Below are positions 37,408-46,106 of a DNA stretch of 64,000 nucleotides, piece by piece; the first letter of the stretch is position 1; every line of letters starts with the position of its first letter. The notes beneath the pieces were generated by a model, which did no database searches, was not told the origin of the DNA, and saw only the letters and a program-made list of their open reading frames with translations. A program made the position numbers and the translations under genes. The stretch spans positions 212,619 to 276,618 of the forward strand of contig JBISJT010000001.1 in assembly GCA_044442785.1 (NCBI GenBank), given 5' to 3'. Source of the stretch: Makana argininalis_B (GTDB lineage Bacteria; Pseudomonadota; Gammaproteobacteria; Enterobacterales; Enterobacteriaceae).

Positions 37408-38412
37408 ATGATAATATTAGGAATTGAAACATCATTTGATGAAACATGTGTATCTTTATATGATACAAAAATAGGTTTAATTAATAATTTTCAATATAGT
37501 CAAAAAATACACAATTATTATGGAGGAGTTGTCCCAGAACTAGCTTCAAGATATCATATTTTAAAATTAAAAAAATTAATAAAAAAATTATTTTTAAAAT
37601 CTTTATTAAATTTTAACGATATAAATTGTATAGCATATACTGCAGGACCTGGGCTTATTGGTTCTCTAATTGTTGGTGCAACTGTAGGAAAATCATTAGC
37701 TTATACATTAAAAATACCTTCTATTGCAATAAATCATATTGAAGGACATTTATTATCTCCAATGATTGGTATAAATAAACCTAAATTTCCTTTTGTTGCT
37801 TTAGTTGTTTCAGGCGGTCATACTCAATTAATATTAGCAAAAAGTATAGGTTTATATAAAATTTTAGGAGATTGTATTGATGATGCAGCAGGAGAGGCTT
37901 TTGATAAAATAGCTAAACTTCTTGGATTAGGTTATCCAGGTGGTAAAATTTTAGAAAAATTAGCACAATTAGGTCAATCAGGAAATTATTTCTTTCCAAG
38001 ACCTATGTTAAAAAAACCTGGATTAGAATTTAGCTTTTCTGGTTTAAAAACTCATGTGTCTAAAATTATTAATAAACAATATTGTAATAAACAAAAAAAA
38101 GCTGATATAGCTTTAGAATTTGAAAATGCTGTTATAGATACATTAGTATTAAAATCTAAAAAAGCTCTTTATATTACAGGATGTAATAAACTTATTATTT
38201 CAGGAGGGGTTAGTTCTAATGAAGTATTACGTTTAAAAATGAAAAAGATGGTAAGTAAAATTAATTGCAAACTAATGTATGCAAAAAAAAAATTTTGTAC
38301 TGATAATTCAGTTATGATAGCATATGCAGGTTCTTTAAGATTTAATTTAAATTATATAAATAATTTATCTATCTTTGTTAAACCTAAATGGTCAATTGAA
38401 GAACAATACTAA
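37408..38412 (+). CDS. tsaD: tRNA threonylcarbamoyladenosine synthase subunit TsaD
   Basis: TsaD transfers threonylcarbamoyl to A37 of ANN-reading tRNAs, working with TsaB (45279). The 334-residue product (E. coli 337) begins MIILGIETSFDETCVSLYD, with the metal-binding NHIEGHLLSP, VSGGHTQLILAKS, and GGVSSNEVLR. A TTG three codons earlier (37399) is also in frame, but the ATG aligns with the E. coli start. The ribosome-binding site is weak: AAGGA is only one base from the ATG. It is divergent from rpsU. Confidence 0.95.
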   Translation: MIILGIETSFDETCVSLYDTKIGLINNFQYSQKIHNYYGGVVPELASRYHILKLKKLIKKLFLKSLLNFNDINCIAYTAGPGLIGSLIVGATVGKSLAYTLKIPSIAINHIEGHLLSPMIGINKPKFPFVALVVSGGHTQLILAKSIGLYKILGDCIDDAAGEAFDKIAKLLGLGYPGGKILEKLAQLGQSGNYFFPRPMLKKPGLEFSFSGLKTHVSKIINKQYCNKQKKADIALEFENAVIDTLVLKSKKALYITGCNKLIISGGVSSNEVLRLKMKKMVSKINCKLMYAKKKFCTDNSVMIAYAGSLRFNLNYINNLSIFVKPKWSIEEQY

Positions 38413-38543
38413 TAAATAAATTTAAATAATAAAATTATTTATTTAAAAAAATATAATATAATAAACATATAAATTAAATTTATATAAAATTAATTGTACT
38501 ATATTACTCATATTATTTTTTATTATAGGTAAATATAATTTTT

Positions 38544-39932
38544 ATGTTTGAAAAAAAAAAATTTAAAAATTCAAATTTATTTGAATTAAATATTAAAAAT
38601 ATTAAAGCATTACCTTATTCATTAGAAGCAGAACAATCTGTTCTTGGTGGATTAATGCTTGACAACAATAAATGGGAAAATATATCTAATATACTGATAA
38701 GTAATGATTTTTATATTTATGCACATCGTTTGATTTTTAACGAAATGCAATTTTTACTTGAATTAAAAAAACCAATTGATTTAATTACTATATCTGAATC
38801 TTTAGAACAAAAAAAAAAATTAGAAATTTCTGGTGGTTTTACTTATTTAGCAGATTTATCAAAAAATACACCTAGTATATCAAATATAGACGCTTATGCT
38901 AATATTGTAAGAGAAAAAGCAATAATTAGAGAAATGATAACAGTTGCACAAGAAATAGCAGATTTTGGTTATAATACAAAAGGAAGAAGTATTGATGATT
39001 TATTAGATATAGCTGAATCTTTAGTATTTCAAATATCAGAAAAAAGAATAAGTAATCACATAGGTCCAAAAAAAATTGAAAACATTTTAGAAAAAATAGT
39101 AAATAATATAGAATTTTTATATAAAAATCCAAAAAATAATATTACTGGTATTTCAAGCGGTTATAGAGATTTAGATAATAAAACTTATGGATTTCAAAAA
39201 TCTGATTTAATTATTATAGCTGCCAGACCTTCTATGGGAAAAACAACTTTTGCAATGAATATTTGTGAAAATGCTTCAATGACAGAAAATAAACCAGTAT
39301 TAATATTTAGTTTAGAAATGACAGTAGAACAAATAATGATAAGAATGTTGTCATCAATGTCAAGAGTAGATCAAACTCGTATACGTACAGGAATATTAAA
39401 TGATACAGATTGGTCAAAAATATCTAATACTATAAAAATTTTATTAGAAAAAAAAAATATTTATATTGATGATTCATCAGAATTAACACCAATATCATTA
39501 AGATCAAGAGCTAGAAGAGTTTATAAAGAAAATAATGGTTTAAGTATGATTATGGTAGATTATTTACAATTAATGAGAGTTCCATCATTATCTGATAATC
39601 GTACTGTGGAAATAGCAGAAATTTCTAGATCTTTAAAATCTTTAGCTAAAGAACTTAAAATACCTGTAATAGCAATATCACAATTAAACAGAAGTTTAGA
39701 ACAAAGATCAGATAAAAGACCTATTAATTCTGATTTACGTGAATCAGGTTCAATAGAACAAGATGCAGATTTAGTTATTTTTATTTACAGAGATGAAATA
39801 TATAATGAAAATAGTAATATGAAAGGAATAGCAGAAATAATTTTAGGTAAACAACGTAACGGGCCTATAGGTAAAATAAGACTTAATTTTAATGGAAAAA
39901 TATCAAGATTTGATAATTATAAAATATATTAA
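38544..39932 (+). CDS. dnaB: Replicative DNA helicase DnaB
   Basis: DnaB is the hexameric helicase at the replication fork. The 462-residue product (E. coli 471) has the N-terminal primase-contact domain with LPYSLEAEQSVLGGLMLDN, and the RecA-like domain with Walker A IIAARPSMGKTTFAMNI, SLEMTVEQIMIRML, Walker B MIMVDYLQLM and AISQLNRSLEQRSDKRP. The loader DnaC is not in this window; the DciA-like gene at 9313 could serve. No clear ribosome-binding site is seen. Confidence 0.97.
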   Translation: MFEKKKFKNSNLFELNIKNIKALPYSLEAEQSVLGGLMLDNNKWENISNILISNDFYIYAHRLIFNEMQFLLELKKPIDLITISESLEQKKKLEISGGFTYLADLSKNTPSISNIDAYANIVREKAIIREMITVAQEIADFGYNTKGRSIDDLLDIAESLVFQISEKRISNHIGPKKIENILEKIVNNIEFLYKNPKNNITGISSGYRDLDNKTYGFQKSDLIIIAARPSMGKTTFAMNICENASMTENKPVLIFSLEMTVEQIMIRMLSSMSRVDQTRIRTGILNDTDWSKISNTIKILLEKKNIYIDDSSELTPISLRSRARRVYKENNGLSMIMVDYLQLMRVPSLSDNRTVEIAEISRSLKSLAKELKIPVIAISQLNRSLEQRSDKRPINSDLRESGSIEQDADLVIFIYRDEIYNENSNMKGIAEIILGKQRNGPIGKIRLNFNGKISRFDNYKIY

Positions 39933-39993
39933 TTAATTCAATTAATTTATTAAATTAATTTTATTAAAAATATATATATGTTTTTTTTAAGAT

Positions 39994-40022
39994 TTGACAT
40001 TTTTATTAAAAAAAAATATAAT
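39994..40022 (+). promoter_or_regulatory. Perfect consensus sigma-70 promoter for tRNA-Asn
   Basis: TTGACA (39994-39999) and TATAAT (40017-40022) are separated by exactly 17 bases, and the tRNA begins 10 bases after the -10 box. Every base matches the sigma-70 consensus. The spacer is A/T only. Transcription should start a few bases before the mature tRNA 5' end. Confidence 0.85.
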
Positions 40023-40031
40023 TAATTTAAA

Positions 40032-40104
40032 TCCTCTGTAGTTCAGTAGGTAGAACGGCGGACTGTTAATCCGTATGTCACTGGTTCGAATCCAGTCAGA
40101 GGAG
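40032..40104 (+). tRNA. asnT: tRNA-Asn (GTT)
   Basis: A 73-base cloverleaf: acceptor TCCTCTG/CAGAGGA with discriminator G, D arm GTTCAGTAGGTAGAAC, anticodon stem-loop GCGGA CTGTTAA TCCGT giving GTT, T arm CACTGG TTCGAAT CCAGTC. Nearly identical to E. coli tRNA-Asn. CCA is not encoded. The GTT anticodon is a substrate for the tgt product (49737) and for TsaB/TsaD t6A formation, all encoded here. Confidence 0.97.
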
Positions 40105-40151
40105 AAAAATTAAATTTAAATATAAATAAATTTAAATATTTTTTTAAATTT

Positions 40152-41411
40152 TTAAAAATTCATTTTGTTACGTATTATTCCATAACCTCCACATTTTTTA
40201 CATGTATTGTATTTAAACATATTTATACATTTATTTAATTTTTGACGAGTTAATTCTAAAATATAAAAACTTGAAATTTTACTAAAATTTATTTTAGCAT
40301 TATCTTTTTTAAATAATTTTTTAAAAAATATTTCTAATATATTTTTATTTTTAAAATTTTTCATATTTATAAAATCAATAATAATTAAACCATTAATATT
40401 ACGAAATTTAATTTGTCTAAAAATTTCATACGATGCTTCAATATTAGTATTATAAGATGTTTCTTCAATATTTAAACCCTTTTTATATTTAAATGAATTT
40501 ATATCAATTGATGTTAAAGATTCATTCTTTTCAATAATAATTGAACCCCCTGATGGTAATTTAATTTTTCTTTTAAAAATTGATTCTATTTGATTATCAA
40601 TTTGATAATAATTAAACATATGTTTTTTATTTTTAAAAAATATAATTTTTTTTTTATCAATTTTTTTTTTAAAAAAAAAAGAATTTTTTTTTAAAAAAAG
40701 TAATAATTTATTGTCATCTAATATAATTTCTTTAATATCATAATTTAAATAATTACGAAAATAATTATTAATGATATTATTTGCTCTATAAATCAAAAAT
40801 GGTGATTTTACTTTATTAAAAGATTTTTTTATTGATTTCCAATTTTTAATTGTAAAATAAAGATCATGCTTAAAATCCATATATGATATACCTTTACCTG
40901 ATGTTCTAACTATAATTCCCATATCATTGGGTAAATTAATATTAGATATTTCCGATTTTATTTTATCTCTATCTTTTCCCTTTATTTTACGTGAAATTCC
41001 AATGATTTTAGGATTATTAGGTATTAATAATAAATAATTTCCAGATAAAGTAATAAAAGTAGTTAATTTTGCACATTTATGTTCATTTTCTTCTTTATAT
41101 ATTTGTACCATTATTTCTTTACCTTCATAAATATTATTTTTAATACTATTATTGTTATTTAAATAATATTTTTTATTATAATATTTATTATTAATGTTTT
41201 TATTTTGTAAAAAACCAAGACGTTTTTCACCATAATTTACAAATACTGCATTTAAACTAGGTTCTATTTTAGATATTATACCCTTATAAATATTATTTTT
41301 TTTTTGTTTTATATTTTTAATATAAATATCTAATTCACAAAGATGTTGGCCATTTATTATAGCAATAATTATTTCTTTATTTTTATTTTTACTAATTAAC
41401 ATTTTTAGCAT
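40152..41411 (-). CDS. rne: Ribonuclease E, reduced to the catalytic core
   Basis: RNase E starts mRNA decay and matures rRNA and tRNA. The 419-residue product covers the RNase H-like and S1 parts (KKNNIYKGIISKIEPSLNAV with FVNYGEKRLGF), the 5' sensor and the DNase I-like domain. The catalytic Asp residues are in SLTSIDINS and GLIIIDFINMK (E. coli D303, D346), and the Zn-link is CKKCGGYG. It ends about 10 residues after the Zn-link, so the small domain and the entire C-terminal degradosome scaffold of the 1061-residue E. coli protein are gone; tRNA-Asn fills that space. RNase E rather than RNase G is shown by the sequence and by divergent rluC. An ATG 5 codons upstream (41426) is also in frame. 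Confidence 0.92.
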   Translation of the reverse strand: MLKMLISKNKNKEIIIAIINGQHLCELDIYIKNIKQKKNNIYKGIISKIEPSLNAVFVNYGEKRLGFLQNKNINNKYYNKKYYLNNNNSIKNNIYEGKEIMVQIYKEENEHKCAKLTTFITLSGNYLLLIPNNPKIIGISRKIKGKDRDKIKSEISNINLPNDMGIIVRTSGKGISYMDFKHDLYFTIKNWKSIKKSFNKVKSPFLIYRANNIINNYFRNYLNYDIKEIILDDNKLLLFLKKNSFFFKKKIDKKKIIFFKNKKHMFNYYQIDNQIESIFKRKIKLPSGGSIIIEKNESLTSIDINSFKYKKGLNIEETSYNTNIEASYEIFRQIKFRNINGLIIIDFINMKNFKNKNILEIFFKKLFKKDNAKINFSKISSFYILELTRQKLNKCINMFKYNTCKKCGGYGIIRNKMNF

Positions 41412-41530
41412 TATTAAATTACTCATTATATTAATTTAATGATTTATTTTAATTAAATTAAATTTATTTTATATAAATAAATACAATATATTTTTATTGT
41501 AATTATTATTTTTAAAAATTAAAATATTTT

Positions 41531-41596
41531 TTAAATTTAAACATTATGAAATAATTAAATTATATAATTTAATTATTTCATAATGTTTAAATTTAA
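41531..41596. repeat. 66-bp perfect AT palindrome in the rne/rluC divergent spacer
   Basis: Bases 41531-41563 and 41564-41596 are exact reverse complements with no loop. It ends 10 bases before the rluC start, just ahead of its AAGAG ribosome-binding site, and lies 120 bases upstream of rne. In E. coli the rne leader holds hairpins through which RNase E limits its own mRNA. A similar use here is possible but unproven. Confidence 0.6.
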
Positions 41597-41606
41597 GAGT
41601 GATAAA

Positions 41607-42560
41607 ATGAAACTAAATATACAAAAATATAAATTAATTAAAATTTCTTATGAAATGTATAATCAAAGAATAGATAATTTTTTAATTAAAAATACTATTC
41701 AAATATCTAAAAAGTTATTATATTGTTACATTCGTAAAGGTGTTATTCTTGTTAATGATAAAAAAGTAAATCAAAAATATAAATTAAATTTAAATGATAT
41801 AATAAAAATTCCAAAAACAATTTTTCAAAAAAAAAAAAAATACAAAACTATAAATAAAGATAAAATTAATTTATTAAAAAAATCCATAATTTATGAAGAT
41901 AAATATTTTATTATAATTAATAAACCTTCTGAAATTTCAGTACATGGATGTATAAATTCAAATTTAGGTATTATTGAATATTTCAGAATTTTACGACCTA
42001 AATTAAATTTTTTAGAATTAGTACATAGATTAGATAAAGAAACATCAGGAATATTAATTCTATCAAAAAAAAAATCAATTTTATGTAATTTGCAAAATCA
42101 ATTTAAAAAAAAAAAAGTTAAAAAAGAATATTTGACTTTAGTTAAAGGTTATTGGAATAAAAATATAAGATATATATCTCAACCATTATTTAAAAAAAAA
42201 AAAATAAATAATAAACACATAGTAAAAATTAACAATTCAGGAAAAAAATCTAAAACATTATTTATGATCAAAGAAAGATTTAAAATAGCAACTTTATTAA
42301 AAGTTATTCCATTAACTGGAAGAACTCATCAAATTAGAGTTCATTCTTCATTTGCAGGTCATCCTATAGCATTTGATAATAGATATGGTGATATTAATTT
42401 TAATAAAAAATTAAAATTTTGTGGTATGAATAGTTTATTTTTACATGCACAATCAATTATTTTTTATCATCCTATTAATAATAAATTTATCAACATACAA
42501 GCTAAAATAAGTTCAAAAATGAAAAAATGTATAATATATTTACGTTCATTTAATAATTAA
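41607..42560 (+). CDS. rluC: 23S rRNA pseudouridine synthase RluC
   Basis: RluC makes pseudouridines 955, 2504 and 2580 in 23S rRNA. The 317-residue product (E. coli 319) has an N-terminal S4-like domain (NQRIDNFLIKN, YCYIRKGVILVNDKKV) and the synthase domain with the catalytic Asp in LVHRLDKETSGILILSKK, then PLTGRTHQIRVHSSFAGHPI. A longer frame from 41583 exists, but that ATG lies inside a 66-bp palindrome, while the start used here has AAGAG upstream and aligns with E. coli. Divergent from rne as in E. coli. Confidence 0.95.
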   Translation: MKLNIQKYKLIKISYEMYNQRIDNFLIKNTIQISKKLLYCYIRKGVILVNDKKVNQKYKLNLNDIIKIPKTIFQKKKKYKTINKDKINLLKKSIIYEDKYFIIINKPSEISVHGCINSNLGIIEYFRILRPKLNFLELVHRLDKETSGILILSKKKSILCNLQNQFKKKKVKKEYLTLVKGYWNKNIRYISQPLFKKKKINNKHIVKINNSGKKSKTLFMIKERFKIATLLKVIPLTGRTHQIRVHSSFAGHPIAFDNRYGDINFNKKLKFCGMNSLFLHAQSIIFYHPINNKFINIQAKISSKMKKCIIYLRSFNN

Positions 42561-42599
42561 ATATTGATCATTTGTATTTAAAAAGGAAAAGCAAAAAAA

Positions 42600-43889
42600 A
42601 TGATAAATAAAAATCTATTAATTAATGATATAAATACAATATCAGAAAAATTATTTAGAAGAAATTTTAATTTAAATAAAATTTTTTTATTAAATAAAGA
42701 AAATTTTAGAAAAAAAGTTCAAATTGAAACAGAAAAACTTCAATATAAAATTAATTATATATCTAAAAAAATTAGTATTGAAAAATTAAAGAAAAATAAT
42801 ATAAATATTTTGTGCAATAAAGTAAACATTTTAAATAAAAAATTAGTATATATGAAATTATTATTAAAATCTGTTTTAATTGAAATTAAAAATTATTATT
42901 TATCTATTCCTAATATACCTTGTGATGATGTTCCAAATGGTTTTAACAAAAAACATAATATAGAATTATACAAATGGGGTAAACCAAAAAAATTTAATTT
43001 TCCAATATTAGATCATGTAAAAATAGGAAAAAAATTAAAATGTATAAGTTTTGAAAAAGCTGTAAAATTATCAGGATCGCGTTTTGTTGTTATGAATGGT
43101 AAAATAGCTCTTTTATATCGTGCTTTGTATCAATTTATGCTAGATTTACATATTAAAAAACATGGATATATAGAATATTATTTACCTTATTTAGTTAAAA
43201 AAAATTCTTTATATGGGTCTGGACAACTTCCTAAATTTGAAAATGAATTATTTCATGCTTATAGTTTTAACGAAAATAGAAATAAGAAAATGTATTATCT
43301 TATACCTACATCAGAAGTTCCATTAAGTAATTTAATCAGTGATGAAATAATAAAAGAAGATACTCTTCCTATTAAAATGACTGCTCATACACCTTGTTTT
43401 AGATCTGAGATTGGATCTTACGGTAAAGACAAATATGGTTTAATGAGAATGCATCAATTTGATAAAGTAGAAATATTTCAAATTGTTAAACCTAATAATT
43501 CTATTAAAGCTCTTGAAGAAATAACACAACACGCTGAAAAAACTTTACAATTGCTTAATTTACCTTATCGTAAAATTTTACTTTGTGCTGGAGATATGAG
43601 TTTTACATCTTGTAAAACTTATGATTTAGAAGTTTGGATACCTTCTCAAAATATTTATCGTGAAATATCTTCATGCTCACAAATAGGTGATTTTCAATCA
43701 AGAAGAATGAAAATTAGATATCGGAAGAAATCTAATAATAAAATTGAATTTGTCCATACTTTAAATGGATCAGCTTTAGCAGTAGGAAGAACATTAATTG
43801 CAGTTATAGAAAATTACCAATTACCCTGTGGACATATAAAAATACCTAAAGTTCTCAAAAAATATATGTATGGTTTTGATAAAATTTAA
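42600..43889 (+). CDS. serS: Seryl-tRNA synthetase
   Basis: SerS charges tRNA-Ser. The 429-residue product (E. coli 430) has the N-terminal coiled-coil arm (residues ~30-100, strongly lysine-rich) that grips the long variable arm of tRNA-Ser, and a class II core with motif 2 TPCFRSEIGSYGKDKYGLMR then MHQFDKVEIF, and motif 3 HTLNGSALAVGRTLIAVIEN. An AAGGA ribosome-binding site lies upstream. trxB follows; E. coli rarA, lolA, ftsK and lrp that lie between them are absent. Confidence 0.97.
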   Translation: MINKNLLINDINTISEKLFRRNFNLNKIFLLNKENFRKKVQIETEKLQYKINYISKKISIEKLKKNNINILCNKVNILNKKLVYMKLLLKSVLIEIKNYYLSIPNIPCDDVPNGFNKKHNIELYKWGKPKKFNFPILDHVKIGKKLKCISFEKAVKLSGSRFVVMNGKIALLYRALYQFMLDLHIKKHGYIEYYLPYLVKKNSLYGSGQLPKFENELFHAYSFNENRNKKMYYLIPTSEVPLSNLISDEIIKEDTLPIKMTAHTPCFRSEIGSYGKDKYGLMRMHQFDKVEIFQIVKPNNSIKALEEITQHAEKTLQLLNLPYRKILLCAGDMSFTSCKTYDLEVWIPSQNIYREISSCSQIGDFQSRRMKIRYRKKSNNKIEFVHTLNGSALAVGRTLIAVIENYQLPCGHIKIPKVLKKYMYGFDKI

Positions 43890-44005
43890 TTTAATTTTAA
43901 AAATATTTGTATAACCTATTTTTTTTAATAAAATGTTATAATAACATTATTATAAATATAAAAAATTTATATTAATTAAATTTTTTAAAAAAATAAAAAA
44001 ACAAC

Positions 44006-44965
44006 ATGTCTAAATTAAATAATCAAAAATTGATAATATTAGGATCTGGTCCAGCTGGTTACACAGCAGCAATTTATGCATCTAGAGCTAATCTTAAACC
44101 TGTTTTAATTACAGGTATTAATCCAGGAGGTCAGTTAAATATAAATACTTTAATAGAAAATTGGCCTGGTGATTTAAATAAATTAACAGGATTAGAATTA
44201 ATGTATAGAATGAATCATCATGCAATAAAATTTGATACAAAAATTATTTACGATAATATAATAAAAACAGATTTTAGTAAAAATCCTTTTTTACTTTTTG
44301 GAGAAAAATCAAAATATACATGTGATTCTTTAATAATAGCAACAGGATCTTCTGCTAAATTTTTAGGTTTAAAATCAGAATTATTTTATAAAGGAAAAGG
44401 ATTATCTAATTGTTCAACTTGTGATGGTTTTTTATATAAAAATAAAAAAGTTGCAATAGTAGGAGGTGGTAATTCTGCAGTAGAATCAGCTCTGTATTTA
44501 TCTAATATATCTAAAGAAGTTAATTTAATACACAGAAGTAATATTTTTAGAGCTGAAAAAATTCTTATTGATAGATTGAATAAAAGAATTAAAAATAAAA
44601 ATATTATTTTACATACAAATAAAATTGTTGAAAAAATTATAGGTAATAATATTTGTGTTACAGGGTTAAAATTAAAAAATAAAAACAATAATAAATATGA
44701 ATTTTTAAATGTAGAAGGAATATTTATTTCTATAGGTCATACACCTAATACTTCGATTTTTAAATCACAACTTGATTTAGATGATGGATATATAAAAGTA
44801 AATAAAAATAATAAAAATAAATTTACTTCTACATCAATAAAAGGAATATTTGCTGCTGGTGATGTAATTGATAAATTTTATAAACAAGCAATTACAGCTT
44901 CTGGTTATGGATGCATGGCAGCTATCGATGCTGAACGATATTTAAATGAAAAAAAAAAAAATTAA
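44006..44965 (+). CDS. trxB: Thioredoxin reductase
   Basis: TrxB passes electrons from NADPH through FAD to thioredoxin (TrxA, 16509). The 319-residue product (E. coli 321) has the FAD motif LIILGSGPAGYTAAIYASRA, the redox CSTC in SNCSTCDGFLYK (E. coli CATC), the NADPH motif VAIVGGGNSAVESALYLS and the second FAD contact GIFAAGDVIDKFYKQA. infA follows 60 bases on; cydDC and aat of E. coli have dropped out. Confidence 0.97.
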   Translation: MSKLNNQKLIILGSGPAGYTAAIYASRANLKPVLITGINPGGQLNINTLIENWPGDLNKLTGLELMYRMNHHAIKFDTKIIYDNIIKTDFSKNPFLLFGEKSKYTCDSLIIATGSSAKFLGLKSELFYKGKGLSNCSTCDGFLYKNKKVAIVGGGNSAVESALYLSNISKEVNLIHRSNIFRAEKILIDRLNKRIKNKNIILHTNKIVEKIIGNNICVTGLKLKNKNNNKYEFLNVEGIFISIGHTPNTSIFKSQLDLDDGYIKVNKNNKNKFTSTSIKGIFAAGDVIDKFYKQAITASGYGCMAAIDAERYLNEKKKN

Positions 44966-45025
44966 TATTATTAAAAAAAAATTAATTTTTTTAATTTTAA
45001 TATTTTATTTAAAATAGAGGATTAA

Positions 45026-45244
45026 ATGTCTAAAAAAAAGAATATTGAAATACAAGGAACTGTTATTGAAACATTACCAAATACAATGTTTAAAGTAAAA
45101 TTAGAAAATAAACATATTATACTTGCTCATATTTCAGGAAAAATGAGAAAAAATTATATAAGGATATTAAATGGAGATAAAGTTACAGTTGAAATTACAC
45201 CTTATGATATAAATAAAGGAAGAATAATATTTAGAAGTAAGTAA
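45026..45244 (+). CDS. infA: Translation initiation factor IF-1
   Basis: IF-1 occupies the A site during initiation. The 72-residue product has the same length as E. coli and an S1-like fold: IEIQGTVIETLPNTMFKVKL, HISGKMRKNYIRILNGDKV, PYDINKGRIIFRSK. AGAGG precedes the ATG by 6 bases. The gene converges on tsaB with a hairpin between the stops. Confidence 0.98.
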   Translation: MSKKKNIEIQGTVIETLPNTMFKVKLENKHIILAHISGKMRKNYIRILNGDKVTVEITPYDINKGRIIFRSK

Positions 45245-45250
45245 ATAAAA

Positions 45251-45305
45251 AATTATTTAAATAATAAAATAAATGATTTTATACAATTTTATTATTTAAA
45301 TAATT
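45251..45305. terminator. Two-way hairpin between convergent infA and tsaB
   Basis: Exact 20-base arms at 45251-45270 and 45286-45305 surround a 15-base loop. The left arm starts 7 bases after the infA stop and the right arm lies within the last codons of tsaB, whose stop is in the loop. Such a placement suits a shared terminator for both transcripts. Confidence 0.55.
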
Positions 45306-45953
45306 AGGTTTTACATAAGATTTGAAATTATTTTTCTTATTAATATATTTACTCAAAGCAATAGGTATCATATCTTTAGCTTTAGGAAAATTGTATTTAC
45401 CTGAAAATATATTTATTTTTGTATTTAATTTTATTTTTATATTTTTCCAATCTATTCCAGATATAGACCAAAAACCTTTTAAATTTCTAAAAATATTTTC
45501 TATTTCTTTTTTTTTTAAATGCATTTCTTTTTTATATACTTGCCATATATTTTTATTACGTTGATATTTAGCCCAATAAAATTCTCCAATTTTAGATTTT
45601 ATTAATGTTAATACCTTATTAGATCCTGTTTTTCTCCAAGCACCTTGAGCTAAAATAGCTAAATTTGAAATACCAATAATTGGTATATTTGATACTAAAG
45701 ATAAACCATATGCAATTCCTATTCCAATTCTTATACCATTAAAACTTCCTGGTCCATTACTAACAGCAATTATATTTATTTTTTTTAAATCTATTTTAGA
45801 TTTATACAATAATATATCTATCATTTTAAGAATATACTTCATATGTTCATAAGGTGAAATAATAAAATAATCAAAAATAATATTTTTGTTATTCATAATT
45901 GCAACTGAACAAGACTCTGTTGAAGTATTTATAGATAAAATATTAATTGACAT
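45279..45953 (-). CDS. tsaB: tRNA threonylcarbamoyladenosine synthesis protein TsaB
   Basis: TsaB (YeaZ) partners TsaD (37408) in t6A37 tRNA modification. The 224-residue product (E. coli 231) begins MSINILSINTSTESCSVAI, has AVSNGPGSFNGIRIGIGIAY and AILAQGAWRKTGSNKVL, all family-typical. The ATG at 45953 has AAGG 7 bases upstream; a TTG two codons before is in frame but unlikely. It is downstream of manXYZ, an E. coli-like neighbourhood. Confidence 0.94.
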   Translation of the reverse strand: MSINILSINTSTESCSVAIMNNKNIIFDYFIISPYEHMKYILKMIDILLYKSKIDLKKINIIAVSNGPGSFNGIRIGIGIAYGLSLVSNIPIIGISNLAILAQGAWRKTGSNKVLTLIKSKIGEFYWAKYQRNKNIWQVYKKEMHLKKKEIENIFRNLKGFWSISGIDWKNIKIKLNTKINIFSGKYNFPKAKDMIPIALSKYINKKNNFKSYVKPNYLNNKIV

Positions 45954-46069
45954 ATACAACCTTTAAATATGTTATTTTTTATATTTTAATTTTTTTTAAA
46001 AATATTATTTAATTTAAATTTAAGTATTTAACTAAAAATAAACATAATATTGAAATATATATTTTTTAT

Positions 46070-46102
46070 TTATAAACCGGGTAAACTAAACCCGGTTTAT
46101 AA
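46070..46102 (-). terminator. GC-containing hairpin after manZ
   Basis: TTATAAACCGGGT (46070-46082) pairs exactly with ACCCGGTTTATAA (46090-46102) around a 7-base loop, 4 bases beyond the manZ stop. The CCGGGT core is the strongest GC stem in any spacer of this window. No run of U follows on the man-sense strand, so it may be a 3' protective hairpin or a Rho-associated end rather than a textbook intrinsic terminator. Confidence 0.6.
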
Positions 46103-46106
46103 TTTG

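Noticed and set aside
40152..41426. RNase G (rng) as identity for the truncated ribonuclease
   Set aside because: The N-terminal sequence (KKNNIYKGIISKIEPSLNAV) matches RNase E better, and rluC is divergent next to it as with E. coli rne.
41583..41606. Upstream ATG for rluC
   Set aside because: It lies within a perfect palindrome and lacks a ribosome-binding site; the ATG at 41607 has one and aligns with E. coli RluC.
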